A stretch of DNA of 64,000 bases from contig NZ_CP079925.1 of NCBI RefSeq assembly GCF_019355935.1, forward strand, positions 2,542,001 through 2,606,000, written 5' to 3'. This DNA is from Comamonas sp. Y33R10-2. GTDB taxonomy: Bacteria > Pseudomonadota > Gammaproteobacteria > Burkholderiales > Burkholderiaceae_C. Each line of letters begins with the position of its first letter. The first letter of the stretch is position 1. Below, in pieces: positions 18,297 through 27,175 of this stretch. Both the position numbers and the translations under genes were made by a program. The notes beneath the pieces were generated by a model. It saw only the letters and a program-made list of their open reading frames with translations, ran no database searches and was not told the DNA's origin.

Positions 18297-19490
18297 TTAG
18301 CTATGCGTAATGCGCTGATACAAGCCGCCGGGCAGGCGGGCGACCATGGCATCGAGTTCCAGCTCCATCAACTGCGCCTGCAAGTGGGCAGCGTCCCAGC
18401 CGGTGCGGGCCATTAGCGTATCTAACGTCATGGGGTCATGGCCTAGCGCTCTCAGCAATTCAGGCTCTTGCTTTGATACTTCATTTTTAATAGCTTCTGG
18501 TCCTTTTGCTATATGGACTTGAAGTGGATTTATGCCTTGAAGTTCATCGAGGATATCAGCCGCTGTTTCCACCAGCTTGGCGCCTTGGCGTAGCAATGCA
18601 TGACAGCCCTTGGCCTGCGGCGCGTGAATCGATCCTGGGATGGCGAAGACGTCACGCCCCTGCTCGCTGGCCAGGCGGGCTGTGATGAGTGAGCCAGATT
18701 GCAGCGCTGCCTCAACCACCAGCGTGCCTTGCGACAGGCCCGAGATGATGCGGTTGCGCTGGGGGAAGTGCTTGGGTAATGGCTCGCTGCCCAGCGGATA
18801 TTCGCTGATGACTAGGCCGTGCAGCGCAATTTGTTGGGCCAGCGCGGTGTGGGCGCGTGGATACACCTGATCCAGCCCCGTTCCCACAACGGCAATCGTG
18901 CAAGGAGTTTTGGCGGTTTTGCCTTTCAACGCACCTTCGTGCGCCGCCGCATCTATGCCGCGAGCTAATCCTGAGACTATGCAAAGCCCTTGCTCGGCCA
19001 GCGCTTGCGCCATGTCACGGGCGTTGATAACGCCTTGCGCGGAAGGGTTGCGACTGCCCACCATCGCCAGTGTGGCCGGGTAAGGAAACCAAGGGTCGCT
19101 AGAGGCAAGCAATGCGGCAGGCCCTTGTACAAACAGCATCAAGGGCGTGTCTTCGGTCTCTAGCAAACATTGCGGGTACTGAGAATTACCCAGATGAATG
19201 AAGGTGTGCAAGGTGCCCGCAGCCGGCGCAGCCAGCCATTGAGACAGGGTGTTGCAATGCTTTTCCCAATCTGCAGGAAGCTCGGCCAGTGCCTTGACTT
19301 GAGCTTGCGTGGCGCACTCTGCCCATGCAAGCAAGGGCAGGCGCCAGATGGCTTCAGCGCTTCCCGCCTTAGCCAGTAGCTTGCGCGCCGTGGTGCGCCC
19401 AACGCCGGGTGTCAGCAGCAGGCGCAGCCAAGCCAACGCTTCTGCATCGGGCGGAGCATGGTGCGTATCGTTTTGAAGTGACGGCACCAT
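18297..19490 (-). CDS. dprA: DNA processing protein DprA (Smf)
   Basis: A 397-residue protein that binds incoming single-stranded DNA and loads RecA during natural transformation. The ATG complementary to 19488-19490 is chosen because GGAG lies 7 bases upstream. After an N-terminal HhH-like region (LLTPGVGRTTARKLL) comes the Rossmann-like core with MVGSRNPS, SGLARGIDAAAHEGAL, FPQRNRIISGLS and GSLITARLASEQGRDVFAIPG, and a C-terminal winged helix (LDTLMARTG). The linker at about 323-337 (VHIAKGPEAIKNEVSKQ) is encoded by a degenerate copy of repeat family A. The LysM gene lies just upstream on the same strand. Confidence 0.95.
   Translation of the reverse strand: MVPSLQNDTHHAPPDAEALAWLRLLLTPGVGRTTARKLLAKAGSAEAIWRLPLLAWAECATQAQVKALAELPADWEKHCNTLSQWLAAPAAGTLHTFIHLGNSQYPQCLLETEDTPLMLFVQGPAALLASSDPWFPYPATLAMVGSRNPSAQGVINARDMAQALAEQGLCIVSGLARGIDAAAHEGALKGKTAKTPCTIAVVGTGLDQVYPRAHTALAQQIALHGLVISEYPLGSEPLPKHFPQRNRIISGLSQGTLVVEAALQSGSLITARLASEQGRDVFAIPGSIHAPQAKGCHALLRQGAKLVETAADILDELQGINPLQVHIAKGPEAIKNEVSKQEPELLRALGHDPMTLDTLMARTGWDAAHLQAQLMELELDAMVARLPGGLYQRITHS
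18485..18534. repeat. Family A hairpin repeat inside dprA
   Basis: The left arm reads TAATAGCTTCTGGTCC and the right arm GGACTTGAAGTGGAT, matching the flanks and arms of family A with several changes. It lies in the region coding the linker between the Rossmann domain and the winged helix and leaves the frame open. Confidence 0.6.
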
Positions 19491-19504
19491 GCGCACTCTC
19501 CAGC

Positions 19505-20692
19505 TTAATTTTGCGGCGACTGCAGGCCGTCACCCACATTGACTGGGCGCTGGGCAGTGGTGATGAGAGCGTAGGAGACTTGGTCAAACACTCGGAAGAC
19601 CATGGCGTAGCCGTTTTGCTCGTCGGGCAGTTTTACTCTGCTGCGGTTGGGGCTTGTTTTGTCCACAATCACATCGCCCTTGCTGACCAGCTCCAGCACC
19701 GTGCCGACATCAACGCCATCTTTAGAGCCCTTGTTGATGGCGATGATCTGATTTTGGGCTGCATTAGCGCCTACTGAGTCACCGTAAATGGAAACCACAG
19801 CAGCAGTGGTGGGCGAGCTGGGGGCATGAGGCACATAGCTCAGGTATTGCTGCTCGGGCGAGGCCAGCAAGCGGTCGCCAGCGCGAATTTCATTTTTGGA
19901 ACGGGTGATGTCTACCGTTGCAGGAGTGCTCTGTTGCGGCTCTCCTTCGATGGTGTCGACTATCGTTTCACCACGAACAACGGCTGCACTGCCCAGATAC
20001 TTGGCTTCATAACCCAAGACGATGCGGGTGACGGGGTCTATCAGTGGGGTTGCGTCACGGAAGATTCGGTAGCTGGTGGGCTGGCCCTTGTCGCTGCTGA
20101 TGATGGCTCCGCCGGAGTTGCGCACGTAAGCCCGGTCTCCACTCGCCATCAGGACGCGCTTGTCCATGGTGGCAATGATGCGAGGGGCTTGGTCCAGCTC
20201 TCGCAGGCCAACGACCAACGGCTCAGCCAAGAATGGCTCGATCAAGTGAGGTGGCAGAGTGGGCAGCGCCAAGTCTTTGAGCGAGGACTCACGTGTTTGT
20301 GGCGATAGGCGCACCACACCCGAATCACCGTTAGGCCCTGTGGTGGACAGTCGGGCATAGCCGTTGCTACGCACCAAATACAGCACCTGACCGGGGAAAA
20401 TCTGATGAGGATTGGAAATACTGGAGAGGTTCATGCCCCACAACTCGGGCCAGCGCCAAGGTTGGCGCAGATACAGGCCCGAAATACCCCACAGCGTGTC
20501 GCCGCGCTTGACGGTGTACTGAGCAGGTGCATTGGGCGCCAAATCTGTCTCGGGAATACCTTGCTGAGCGACTTGTTGGGCTGTGGAGCGCTGAGTGGCG
20601 GTCACGGGATAGCTTTGAGCGTGAACCGTGGTCAGGCCGACAAGCAGCGTAGCTCCGATGCTTAAGGCGCGTGCAGTGGTCAATGCGATCAT
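19505..20692 (-). CDS. Secreted LysM peptidoglycan-binding protein
   Basis: A 395-residue protein with a signal peptide ending VHAQ (about residue 26). One LysM domain lies at about 57-108 (YTVKRGDTLWGISGLYLRQP, then NPHQIFPGQVLYLV), with a long C-terminal region of beta-rich character and no recognised domain. LysM binds N-acetylglucosamine-containing glycans, so the protein probably sits on periplasmic peptidoglycan. It lies 14 bases upstream of dprA on the same strand and diverges from def. This LysM-dprA/def-fmt arrangement is usual in Burkholderiales. GGAAG precedes the ATG. Confidence 0.88.
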   Translation of the reverse strand: MIALTTARALSIGATLLVGLTTVHAQSYPVTATQRSTAQQVAQQGIPETDLAPNAPAQYTVKRGDTLWGISGLYLRQPWRWPELWGMNLSSISNPHQIFPGQVLYLVRSNGYARLSTTGPNGDSGVVRLSPQTRESSLKDLALPTLPPHLIEPFLAEPLVVGLRELDQAPRIIATMDKRVLMASGDRAYVRNSGGAIISSDKGQPTSYRIFRDATPLIDPVTRIVLGYEAKYLGSAAVVRGETIVDTIEGEPQQSTPATVDITRSKNEIRAGDRLLASPEQQYLSYVPHAPSSPTTAAVVSIYGDSVGANAAQNQIIAINKGSKDGVDVGTVLELVSKGDVIVDKTSPNRSRVKLPDEQNGYAMVFRVFDQVSYALITTAQRPVNVGDGLQSPQN

Positions 20693-20895
20693 GAATTCTT
20701 TCTTCCGGGATTCGTGTGTTGCAGCGCCCCTCGTGTCGCCGCACTGTGGTCGATCTTGGCATAACCGACCCTACAAGTCTTACAAATGTGTCGAAATTCT
20801 CGGCCCAAGGCCTCGATAGATCAATGTTTATTGGGCTTGAGCCCAGCGTTTCACGTCAAAAGTTGGGACAATAACGACAGATTTATCGAGATACC

Positions 20896-21408
20896 ATGGC
20901 CATTCTTCCCATTCTCTGCTACCCCGACCCCCGTCTTCACAAGGTTGCCCAGCCCGTGGCACAGGTGGATGAGCGCATCCAGACTTTGGTGAAAGACATG
21001 CTTGAAACCATGTATGACGCCCAAGGCATTGGCTTGGCCGCCACGCAGGTTGATGCCCATGTGCGCGTTGTCGTGATCGATGTGTCTGAAGATCGCAATG
21101 AACCGATGACGCTGATCAACCCTGAAATCCTATGGGCCAGCGAAGAAAAGCGTCAGGGTGAAGAGGGTTGTCTGTCCGTGCCTGGCATTTATGACGGCGT
21201 GGAGCGCTCGACTTCTGTCAAGGTGCGAGCTATGGACGAAAACGGCAAAAGCCGCGAGATTGAAGCCCAAGGCATGCTGGCCATCTGCATTCAGCATGAG
21301 ATGGATCACCTGATTGGCAAGGTCTTTGTCGAATACCTGTCGCCCCTTAAGCGCACCCGCATCAAGACCAAGCTGGTCAAAGCCCAAAAGCAAGCCCTCA
21401 GAGACTAA
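20896..21408 (+). CDS. def: Peptide deformylase
   Basis: A 170-residue metalloenzyme that removes the formyl group from the N-terminal methionine of new proteins. All three class motifs are present: GIGLAATQV (about 44-52), EEGCLSVPG (about 88-96) with the metal-binding Cys, and QHEMDHL (about 133-139), whose two His bind the metal with Glu as catalyst. Length matches class I deformylases. It diverges from the LysM gene and heads a cluster with fmt, which adds the formyl group that Def later removes. Confidence 0.97.
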   Translation: MAILPILCYPDPRLHKVAQPVAQVDERIQTLVKDMLETMYDAQGIGLAATQVDAHVRVVVIDVSEDRNEPMTLINPEILWASEEKRQGEEGCLSVPGIYDGVERSTSVKVRAMDENGKSREIEAQGMLAICIQHEMDHLIGKVFVEYLSPLKRTRIKTKLVKAQKQALRD

Positions 21409-21419
21409 CTGGAGTCGCT

Positions 21420-21929
21420 ATGTCACCGCCGCTGCCCCTGCCTCGCTTAAGAACATGGTTGACTGCCAGTTTGCTGGCCTTGGGGTTAGCGGGCTGCATG
21501 GTGCCCCAGTGGCAAAAGCCCGGGATGCCGCAGGCTGATGTGGAAAAAGGCATGGGCAAACCCACGGTGGTTGTGCCCTTGCCAGATGGCGGGCAGCGCT
21601 TGGTTTATAGCCAGCAACCCGCAGGGCAGCAGGTCTACCATATGGACTTTGATGCCCAAAAACGGCTGATGCGCGTTGAGCAGGTTCTAGATACTGCTCA
21701 CTTTTTTGCGCTGCGCAACGGGGTAGATACCCAAGATACCGTCTACCGCGAGTTTGGACCGCCCGCCAAAGTGGAGAAGGTCTACAGCTTCAAAGGCGAC
21801 ATCTGGACCTACCGGTTTATGGACAATACCTTGGCTCGCCGTGCCCATGTGCATATAGATCCGCAAGGCGTAGTCCAAAAAGTCATGTTCACCGACGAGA
21901 GCATGTACTTGCGCGAACCAAGAAGGTAG
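21420..21929 (+). CDS. Outer-membrane lipoprotein, BamE/SmpA-like fold
   Basis: A 169-residue lipoprotein between def and fmt, starting 11 bases after def with GGAG before the ATG. The signal peptide ends in a lipobox LGLAGC (Cys about 25). The remainder repeats a BamE-like pattern twice: a motif of the type GMxxxDVEKGMGKPT followed by a beta region, then TVYREFGPPAKVEKVYSFKG with a further beta strand. This pattern suggests two SmpA/OmlA-like units, but no essential residue set is known. Function unknown. Family B repeat copy 2 begins at its stop codon. Confidence 0.8.
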   Translation: MSPPLPLPRLRTWLTASLLALGLAGCMVPQWQKPGMPQADVEKGMGKPTVVVPLPDGGQRLVYSQQPAGQQVYHMDFDAQKRLMRVEQVLDTAHFFALRNGVDTQDTVYREFGPPAKVEKVYSFKGDIWTYRFMDNTLARRAHVHIDPQGVVQKVMFTDESMYLREPRR

Positions 21930-22030
21930 GCGCTCCCTGAGGCGCGTTGCGCCCTCCCCCCTTTCTGCTTTGCGCAGGGATACGACACCCTCGACGCGCG
22001 GCGGCGCTTCCTCGGTGTCCTGCTATGGGC
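21930..22030 (+). repeat. Family B repeat, copy 2
   Basis: Starts at the stop codon of the lipoprotein gene. It has the same order as copy 1: CTGAGGCGCGTTGCGCC palindrome, CTCCCCCCTTTC, GCAGGGATACGACACCCTCG, CGCGCGGCGGCGCTTCCTCG and GTGTCC. It lies 33 bases before fmt. Confidence 0.72.
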
Positions 22031-22062
22031 AATAGCGCTTTTACAAGAGACAAAGAAAAATC

Positions 22063-23028
22063 ATGAAAGTCATTTTTGCGGGCACGCCCGAATTTGCGCG
22101 CGTCGCTTTGGAGCGCTTGCTGACCGCTGGCTTTGAAGTGCCGCTGGTCTTGACCCAGCCTGATCGCCCCGCCGGCCGCGGCATGAAGCTGCAGGCCTCA
22201 CCCGTCAAACAATGCGCTTTGGAGCATGGCATTGCCGTCGCCCAGCCCATGAGCCTGCGCCTTGATGGCAAGTATCCCGAAGAAGCCGCTGCCGCCAAGG
22301 CCGCGATTGATGCCGCTCAGGCGGATGTGATGGTGGTGGCCGCCTACGGCCTGATCCTGCCGCAATGGGTGCTTGATACCCCACGTCTGGGTTGCCTGAA
22401 TATTCACGCCAGCTTGCTGCCACGCTGGCGCGGCGCTGCACCTATCCACCGTGCGATTGAGGCAGGTGATGCAGAAACTGGCGTCACCATCATGCAGATG
22501 GATGCAGGTCTGGATACCGGCGATATGTGCGTGATTGAGAGCTTGCCTATCGCCGCTGATGACACCACGGCCAGCCTGCACGACAAATTGGCAGAACTGG
22601 GCGGACGCATGATTGTGGAAGCCTTGGAGTTGGCCGCCTGCGGTGGCCTCAAAAGCACGCCACAGCCCGCCGATGGTGTGAACTATGCTCACAAAATTGA
22701 AAAAGCCGAGAGCCTGATTGACTGGAGCGAAAGCGCCGAAGTCATCGCTCGCCGTCTGCGTGCCTTCAACCCCTTCCCCGGTGGTTCTACCAGTCTGGGC
22801 AGCGAAGCCATCAAGGTCTGGGGCGCTGTGGCCGAAGAGGGTTCAGGCGCTGCAGGTACCGTGCTGTCGGCAGATGCACAAGGCGTGCGCGTGGCCTGCG
22901 GCAGTGGCGTGCTCAATATGACGCTGCTGCAACGTGCAGGCGGTAAGCGCTTGGCCGCAGGCGATTTTCTGCGCGGCTTTGAGCTGCCTGCGGGCTCTGT
23001 GTTGGGTGAAAACTCCACCGCTGTATGA
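22063..23028 (+). CDS. fmt: Methionyl-tRNA formyltransferase
   Basis: A 321-residue cytoplasmic enzyme that formylates initiator Met-tRNA with 10-formyl-tetrahydrofolate. The N-terminal Rossmann domain starts [16 protein letters not shown]. The catalytic Asn and His are in [19 protein letters not shown], and the catalytic Asp in [12 protein letters not shown]-terminal OB-like domain begins near 215 ([14 protein letters not shown]). It follows def and the lipoprotein gene across a family B repeat, and its stop overlaps the azlC start (ATGA at 23025-23028). Confidence 0.96.
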   Translation: MKVIFAGTPEFARVALERLLTAGFEVPLVLTQPDRPAGRGMKLQASPVKQCALEHGIAVAQPMSLRLDGKYPEEAAAAKAAIDAAQADVMVVAAYGLILPQWVLDTPRLGCLNIHASLLPRWRGAAPIHRAIEAGDAETGVTIMQMDAGLDTGDMCVIESLPIAADDTTASLHDKLAELGGRMIVEALELAACGGLKSTPQPADGVNYAHKIEKAESLIDWSESAEVIARRLRAFNPFPGGSTSLGSEAIKVWGAVAEEGSGAAGTVLSADAQGVRVACGSGVLNMTLLQRAGGKRLAAGDFLRGFELPAGSVLGENSTAV

Positions 23029-23807
23029 CGGCCCATGCGCTCACGCTGAGCCAGCGTGCGAAAGCGATCGTTAAAGATACTTTCTTCTGGCTGGGCGTCA
23101 AAGAAATGAGCGGCCCGGCGCTGGGTATTGCGGCTTGGGGCTTGGTCACCGGCGTGGCCATGGTCAAAAGTGGCTTGTCTGTGCCCCTGGCGCTATTCAT
23201 GGGCTTTACGGCCTATGCGGGTAGCGCCCAGCTGGCCGTTTTGCCCTTGATTGCTGTGGGCGCGCCGCTGTGGGTGGTTTGGTTCACTGCAATCTGCGTC
23301 AACCTGCGCTTTGTCATCTTGTCGAGCATGTGGCGCAGTTATTTCTCGCACTTGAGTCTGCGCCACAGGGTGACGGCAGGCTACTTTAGTGGCGATGTGA
23401 TTTTTGTGAACTTCATGCGCCGCTACCCTGAGGCCAAGCCTCAGGCCGAGCAAGTGCCTTATTTCTGGGGCGCGGCCATAACGAACTGGCTGGCGTGGCA
23501 AATTCCGTCCACTTTAGGCATTTTCCTGGCCGATCAAATTCCGCTGTCTTGGGGCTTGGGCTTTGCAGGTGTGCTGGCACTGCTCGGCGTGCTGCTGTCC
23601 ATGCTCAATGACCGTGCAACCTTGGTCGCTTCTGTTGTTGCATGCACAGCGGCGGTGGCAGCATTTGCGCTGCCGCTCAAGCTCAATATTTTGGTGGCGA
23701 TTGCAGCGGCGGTGGCCGCAGGTTTGATGGCTGAGCAAATGCAAAAGCAGGCAAGCCAGCTACCGGCAGTCGCGGATAAAAGCAGCGACAAGGAGAGCAG
23801 GCCATGA
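23025..23807 (+). CDS. azlC: AzlC-family branched-chain amino acid exporter, large subunit
   Basis: A 260-residue inner-membrane protein with about seven helices and the AzlC signature [17 protein letters not shown] near 65-80 and [14 protein letters not shown] [12 protein letters not shown] near 95. With AzlD it forms a two-part exporter of branched-chain or related amino acids. The start overlaps the fmt stop and its own stop overlaps azlD, so the three genes look translationally coupled. The exported compound is inferred from the family. Confidence 0.9.
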   Translation: MTAHALTLSQRAKAIVKDTFFWLGVKEMSGPALGIAAWGLVTGVAMVKSGLSVPLALFMGFTAYAGSAQLAVLPLIAVGAPLWVVWFTAICVNLRFVILSSMWRSYFSHLSLRHRVTAGYFSGDVIFVNFMRRYPEAKPQAEQVPYFWGAAITNWLAWQIPSTLGIFLADQIPLSWGLGFAGVLALLGVLLSMLNDRATLVASVVACTAAVAAFALPLKLNILVAIAAAVAAGLMAEQMQKQASQLPAVADKSSDKESRP

Positions 23808-24136
23808 TGGGTGATATTTGGGTCGTCATCGCCTGCATTGGTCTAGCGGTCATCACCTTTGTGACACGTGCTTTTTTCATGATCCCTGAAAAAGAAGTGC
23901 CGCTGCCCAACTGGCTCAAACGCGGCTTAAAGTACGCGCCACTGGCTGCGTTGGCAGCGGTGATTGCGCCTGAGATGCTGATGAGCAACGGCCAGTTAAT
24001 CAGCAGCTTTGCCGATGCGCGCCTGCCCGCGTTACTCGCTGCGGTGCTGTACTTTTTTTACAAGCGCAGTATTTTGGGAACCATCGCTTTAGGAATGGCA
24101 ATCTATCTGCCTTTGCATATTGGACTGGGCTGGTAG
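23804..24136 (+). CDS. azlD: AzlD-family transporter, small subunit
   Basis: A 110-residue membrane protein with about four helices (WVVIACIGLAVITFVTRAFF at the start, then APLAALAAVIAPEML). It overlaps azlC by four bases (ATGA). A second ATG three bases on gives a product one residue shorter. It is the obligate partner of AzlC. A strong terminator lies 17 bases after the stop. Confidence 0.9.
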   Translation: MMGDIWVVIACIGLAVITFVTRAFFMIPEKEVPLPNWLKRGLKYAPLAALAAVIAPEMLMSNGQLISSFADARLPALLAAVLYFFYKRSILGTIALGMAIYLPLHIGLGW

Positions 24137-24152
24137 CCTGATCGCTAGATAT

Positions 24153-24181
24153 ACAGGAGCTGCGTGCTCCTGTTTTCTTTA
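24153..24181 (+). terminator. Intrinsic terminator after azlD
   Basis: A perfect 8-bp stem (ACAGGAGC at 24153-24160, GCTCCTGT at 24166-24173) with a 5-nt loop is followed by TTTCTTT. It closes the def-to-azlD cluster. Confidence 0.85.
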
Positions 24182-24327
24182 GCATCACAAGAAAAAGCTC
24201 TGAAACCCAGTTACTACAAGCACCTCATGCTCCTGTTTTTGAGTTGAGTAAATCTGTGAATGCATGTGGTTGCCAGGCTTCACACTTAAAATAGCGACAG
24301 ATTTTTTGTTTTTTAACCTTTGTATGG

Positions 24328-24350
24328 GCGACTTTACGAGTCGCTTTTTT
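24328..24350 (+). terminator. Terminator-like hairpin directly before pgk
   Basis: A perfect 6-bp stem (GCGACT at 24328-24333, AGTCGC at 24339-24344) has the loop TTACG and is followed by six T. Only five bases separate the T run from the pgk ATG, and no Shine-Dalgarno sequence lies between. It could attenuate pgk, block read-through from the left, or present the start codon. Confidence 0.75.
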
Positions 24351-24355
24351 GCTGC

Positions 24356-25549
24356 ATGAACATCATCCGCTTCTCTGATCTGTGCGCCCAGGACAAAGTC
24401 CAGGGTCAACGCGTTTTCATCCGTGCCGACCTGAACGTTCCTTTGAACGATGCCGGTGAAATCACCGAAGACACCCGCGTGCGTGCCTCGGTGCCTGCGA
24501 TTGAAATGGCACTCAAGGCCGGAGCCGCTGTGATGGTGACCAGCCACCTGGGTCGTCCTACTGAAGGCGAATTCAAGCCTGCAGACTCGCTGGCTCCCGT
24601 GGCCAAGCGCCTGTCCGAGCTGCTGGGCCGCGAAGTGCCTTTGATCGCGAATTGGGTGGACGGTGTGCAAGTAGCCGCAGGCCAAGTCGTGCTGCTGGAA
24701 AACTGCCGCGTGAACGTGGGCGAGAAAAAGAACAAGCCCGAGCTGGCCCAGAAGCTGGCCAAGCTGTGCGACATCTTCGTCAACGATGCATTTGGCACCG
24801 CTCACCGCGCTGAAGGCACCACCTACGGCATCGCCGAATACGCACCTATTGCCTGCGCTGGCCCTCTGCTGTCAGCTGAAATTGATGCGCTGAACAAGGC
24901 TTTGGCTGCGCCCGCACGCCCTCTGGCCGCCATCGTGGCGGGCTCCAAGGTATCGACCAAGCTGACCATCCTCAAGTCACTGGCCGACAAGGTGGATCAG
25001 CTGATTGTTGGCGGCGGCATTGCCAACACCTTCATGTTGGCTGCGGGTCTGAAGATCGGCAAGAGCCTGGCCGAGCCCGATCTGGTGGCCGATGCCAAGG
25101 CCGTGATCGACGCCATGGCGGCCCGTGGCGCCAACGTGCCAGTGCCTACTGATGTGGTGACGGCCAAAACTTTTGCAGCAGATGCACCTGCCACCGTGAA
25201 GAAGGCCACTGAAGTGGAAGACGACGACATGATTCTGGACATCGGCCCAGAAACTGCCGCCTTGCTGGCTGCGCAACTGAAGAAGGCTGGCACCATCGTC
25301 TGGAACGGCCCTGTGGGCGTGTTCGAATTTGCTGCGTTTGAAAACGGCACCAAGGTAATTGCCCAAGCGATTGCTGAATCCCCCGCCTTCAGCATTGCTG
25401 GCGGTGGCGACACTCTGGCTGCTATCGCCAAGTACGGCATCGAAGACAAGGTGGGCTACATCTCCACCGGCGGCGGCGCTTTCCTTGAAGTGCTGGAAGG
25501 CAAGACCCTGCCCGCATTTGAAATTCTGCAAAAGCGCGCAAATGCTTGA
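24356..25549 (+). CDS. pgk: Phosphoglycerate kinase
   Basis: A 397-residue glycolytic enzyme interconverting 1,3-bisphosphoglycerate plus ADP and 3-phosphoglycerate plus ATP. Diagnostic motifs are [11 protein letters not shown] (about 20-30), SHLGRP (about 62-67), [17 protein letters not shown] and the nucleotide-binding [15 protein letters not shown] near the end. The ATG at 24356 gives the standard MNIIRFSDL start; an upstream in-frame ATG at 24320 would add 12 atypical residues that overlap the hairpin. It appears to be a single-gene unit, without gap, tkt or pyk next to it. Confidence 0.96.
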   Translation: MNIIRFSDLCAQDKVQGQRVFIRADLNVPLNDAGEITEDTRVRASVPAIEMALKAGAAVMVTSHLGRPTEGEFKPADSLAPVAKRLSELLGREVPLIANWVDGVQVAAGQVVLLENCRVNVGEKKNKPELAQKLAKLCDIFVNDAFGTAHRAEGTTYGIAEYAPIACAGPLLSAEIDALNKALAAPARPLAAIVAGSKVSTKLTILKSLADKVDQLIVGGGIANTFMLAAGLKIGKSLAEPDLVADAKAVIDAMAARGANVPVPTDVVTAKTFAADAPATVKKATEVEDDDMILDIGPETAALLAAQLKKAGTIVWNGPVGVFEFAAFENGTKVIAQAIAESPAFSIAGGGDTLAAIAKYGIEDKVGYISTGGGAFLEVLEGKTLPAFEILQKRANA

Positions 25550-25571
25550 ATTTTGACTAATTTTTAGTCAT

Positions 25572-25611
25572 ATAGGGCTGTAGTCTTTATAAATAAAGGA
25601 CTACTTGCTAT
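25572..25611. repeat. Family A hairpin repeat after pgk
   Basis: Arms GTAGTCTTT and AAAGGACTAC enclose ATAAAT, followed by the TTGCTATT remnant of the outer arm. One base is lost from the left arm. It lies between the pgk stop and the following terminator. Confidence 0.6.
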
Positions 25612-25612
25612 T

Positions 25613-25644
25613 AAAAAAGGATCGATTTATCGATCTTTTTTTTT
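25613..25644 (+). terminator. Intrinsic terminator after pgk
   Basis: An A run, the inverted repeat GGATCGA / TCGATC around TTTA, and nine T. It is strong and close enough to serve pgk. Confidence 0.85.
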
Positions 25645-25855
25645 GCTTCTGATGACAGCAATGACACATTAAGTAGGCAAAGGTAACTTGATACAGTAAG
25701 TGATTGGCGATATTGCCAGAGTCGCTTAGCATTCACCTTCCGTTGATGGGGTTTCCCTGACGTGAATGAATTCGCCTTATTCCTGAGCGACCTGTATTGC
25801 AAATAAAGAGTGCCTACTCTGAGCGCAGTCTCGGTTGCCGATCTAACGATTGCTT
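25645..25855 (+). other. Leader region of the cNMP-binding gene, no gene seen
   Basis: The sequence is AT-richer than the genes around it. ATTCAC near 25731 and GTGAAT near 25762 form an interrupted inverted repeat that could be an operator. No open frame with a ribosome site was found. Confidence 0.3.
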
Positions 25856-26335
25856 ATGTCTGCTCCAACATTTAAGGACTTGTCAGCGTTGATTGACGCA
25901 ATGACAACGTCAGTGGCTACTGATACCGCGCAAAGCATGCTCACTGCGGCTCAGTGGGAGTTACTGGTGCCGTATCTGCAACCGATTACGCTGGCGGCGA
26001 GTGAAGTGCTGTTTGCCGAAGGTGCGCTGGATCGCAACCTTTACATGGTGGAATACGGCTCGTTGAGCGTTCACTATCAGGATGCGAAGGAAAGAATTCG
26101 TCTTGCGCTGGTAGGGCCCGGCTCTATCGTGGGAGAAGGCGCTTTCTTTGCCCACCGCCCGCGCCGCGCCACGGTTCAGGCGGCAGCGGCCAGTCGCTTG
26201 TGGTGCCTGACTGCTATGCGTTTTTCCGAACTTGCCAACCGCCAGCCTGTTTTAGGTCTGGCCTTAGTCACCATGGCTGGTCAAGTGCTAGCCCGCCGCG
26301 CGGGTGACAGCCGTCGCCGCGTTGCAAGCACTTGA
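25856..26335 (+). CDS. Stand-alone cyclic-nucleotide-binding (CRP-like) domain protein
   Basis: A 159-residue protein made of one CRP-type sensor domain (about 25-145): EVLFAEGALDRNLYMVEYG, GPGSIVGEGAFF and RRATVQAAAASRLWCL. The phosphate-binding cassette region is GEGAFFAHRPRRATV. There is no DNA-binding helix-turn-helix, so it is not a normal CRP/FNR regulator; it may sense a nucleotide and act on a partner protein. A TTG two codons upstream is possible, but the ATG at 25856 is taken. The gene at 26466 follows in the same direction and might be the partner. Confidence 0.85.
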   Translation: MSAPTFKDLSALIDAMTTSVATDTAQSMLTAAQWELLVPYLQPITLAASEVLFAEGALDRNLYMVEYGSLSVHYQDAKERIRLALVGPGSIVGEGAFFAHRPRRATVQAAAASRLWCLTAMRFSELANRQPVLGLALVTMAGQVLARRAGDSRRRVAST

Positions 26336-26465
26336 AGCTTGATATTTAGCGGCTTGCTCAACGTTTGTGTTTGATCAATGTCGGACAAAAGCCAATACTT
26401 CGGCAAATACTGAGATTTAGATCAAGCTCAGAGGCAGAATGTGTCTTGTTGTAAACATTGTTTGA

Positions 26466-27140
26466 ATGAGTACTCTAATGTCGCTGTTTCGATGGTTTTC
26501 TCGTGAGTCTCGCCAAGGCGCTGGCCCGCAAGCGCCTCGCCGCGAAGATGAGTCGAGTGCGCGCCAAACTCAACGCAGAGAACGCTCTACAAGGCGTGAG
26601 CAACTGCATGTCATCGTGCGTGAGGCGATGGTGCGGGTTGGCATTCTTTCGGCTGGCTATAAATTCAAGGTGCTTTCGCTGGACAGCAGCGGCCAGCGCT
26701 TTGTCGTCATGGTCGACTTAGCCCCTGCCTATGCTGCAGACACCTCGCAGCAAAGAAGCATTGAATCTTTGATTGCCGAGTTGGCCAGAACCCGCATGGA
26801 TGCGGGCGTGCATGCAGTTTATTGGCGCGTCAATGGCCAAATTCAGACCGCACAAGTTCCTGACTCAGTCAAACCCAAAGGAGGGCTTGTTGCTGGTACT
26901 GCTGCGTCAGCCAGCGTACAACCAGCGCTTGGCGGCCGCGCCTTCGAGCCGATTGACTCGCAAGAGATGGATGCTTTTAAACAGGCGGTGTCGCAGTTTG
27001 GTGCAGCATCTGCAGGTGCGCCGCGCCCATCACACCGCGCTCAATTGCTGGGCCCTGGATCAGGGCACGAGGAAGGCGACGAGTTCGCTGTATCTGGCCT
27101 AGGCGCTTTGGGCGGAACCCAGTACGGCGAACTGCGTTAA
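26466..27140 (+). CDS. Conserved hypothetical protein
   Basis: A 224-residue protein I do not recognise with certainty. A strongly basic N-terminus rich in Arg, Glu and Gln (about 12-50) precedes a compact alpha/beta region at about 45-125 (VREAMVRVGILSAGYKFKVL, then RFVVMVDLAPAY). A Gly/Ala/Pro-rich tail follows. No signal peptide or membrane helix is seen. The leader ends in AGATTTAGATCAAGC near 26410, which has one good half of an FNR box (ATCAA) and a poor other half. It lies 130 bp after the cyclic-nucleotide-binding gene. The reading frame is supported by codon use over its whole length. Confidence 0.65.
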   Translation: MSTLMSLFRWFSRESRQGAGPQAPRREDESSARQTQRRERSTRREQLHVIVREAMVRVGILSAGYKFKVLSLDSSGQRFVVMVDLAPAYAADTSQQRSIESLIAELARTRMDAGVHAVYWRVNGQIQTAQVPDSVKPKGGLVAGTAASASVQPALGGRAFEPIDSQEMDAFKQAVSQFGAASAGAPRPSHRAQLLGPGSGHEEGDEFAVSGLGALGGTQYGELR

Positions 27141-27175
27141 AGCGCTAAGCCTGGATTTTTGGTTTAGAGCAACTC

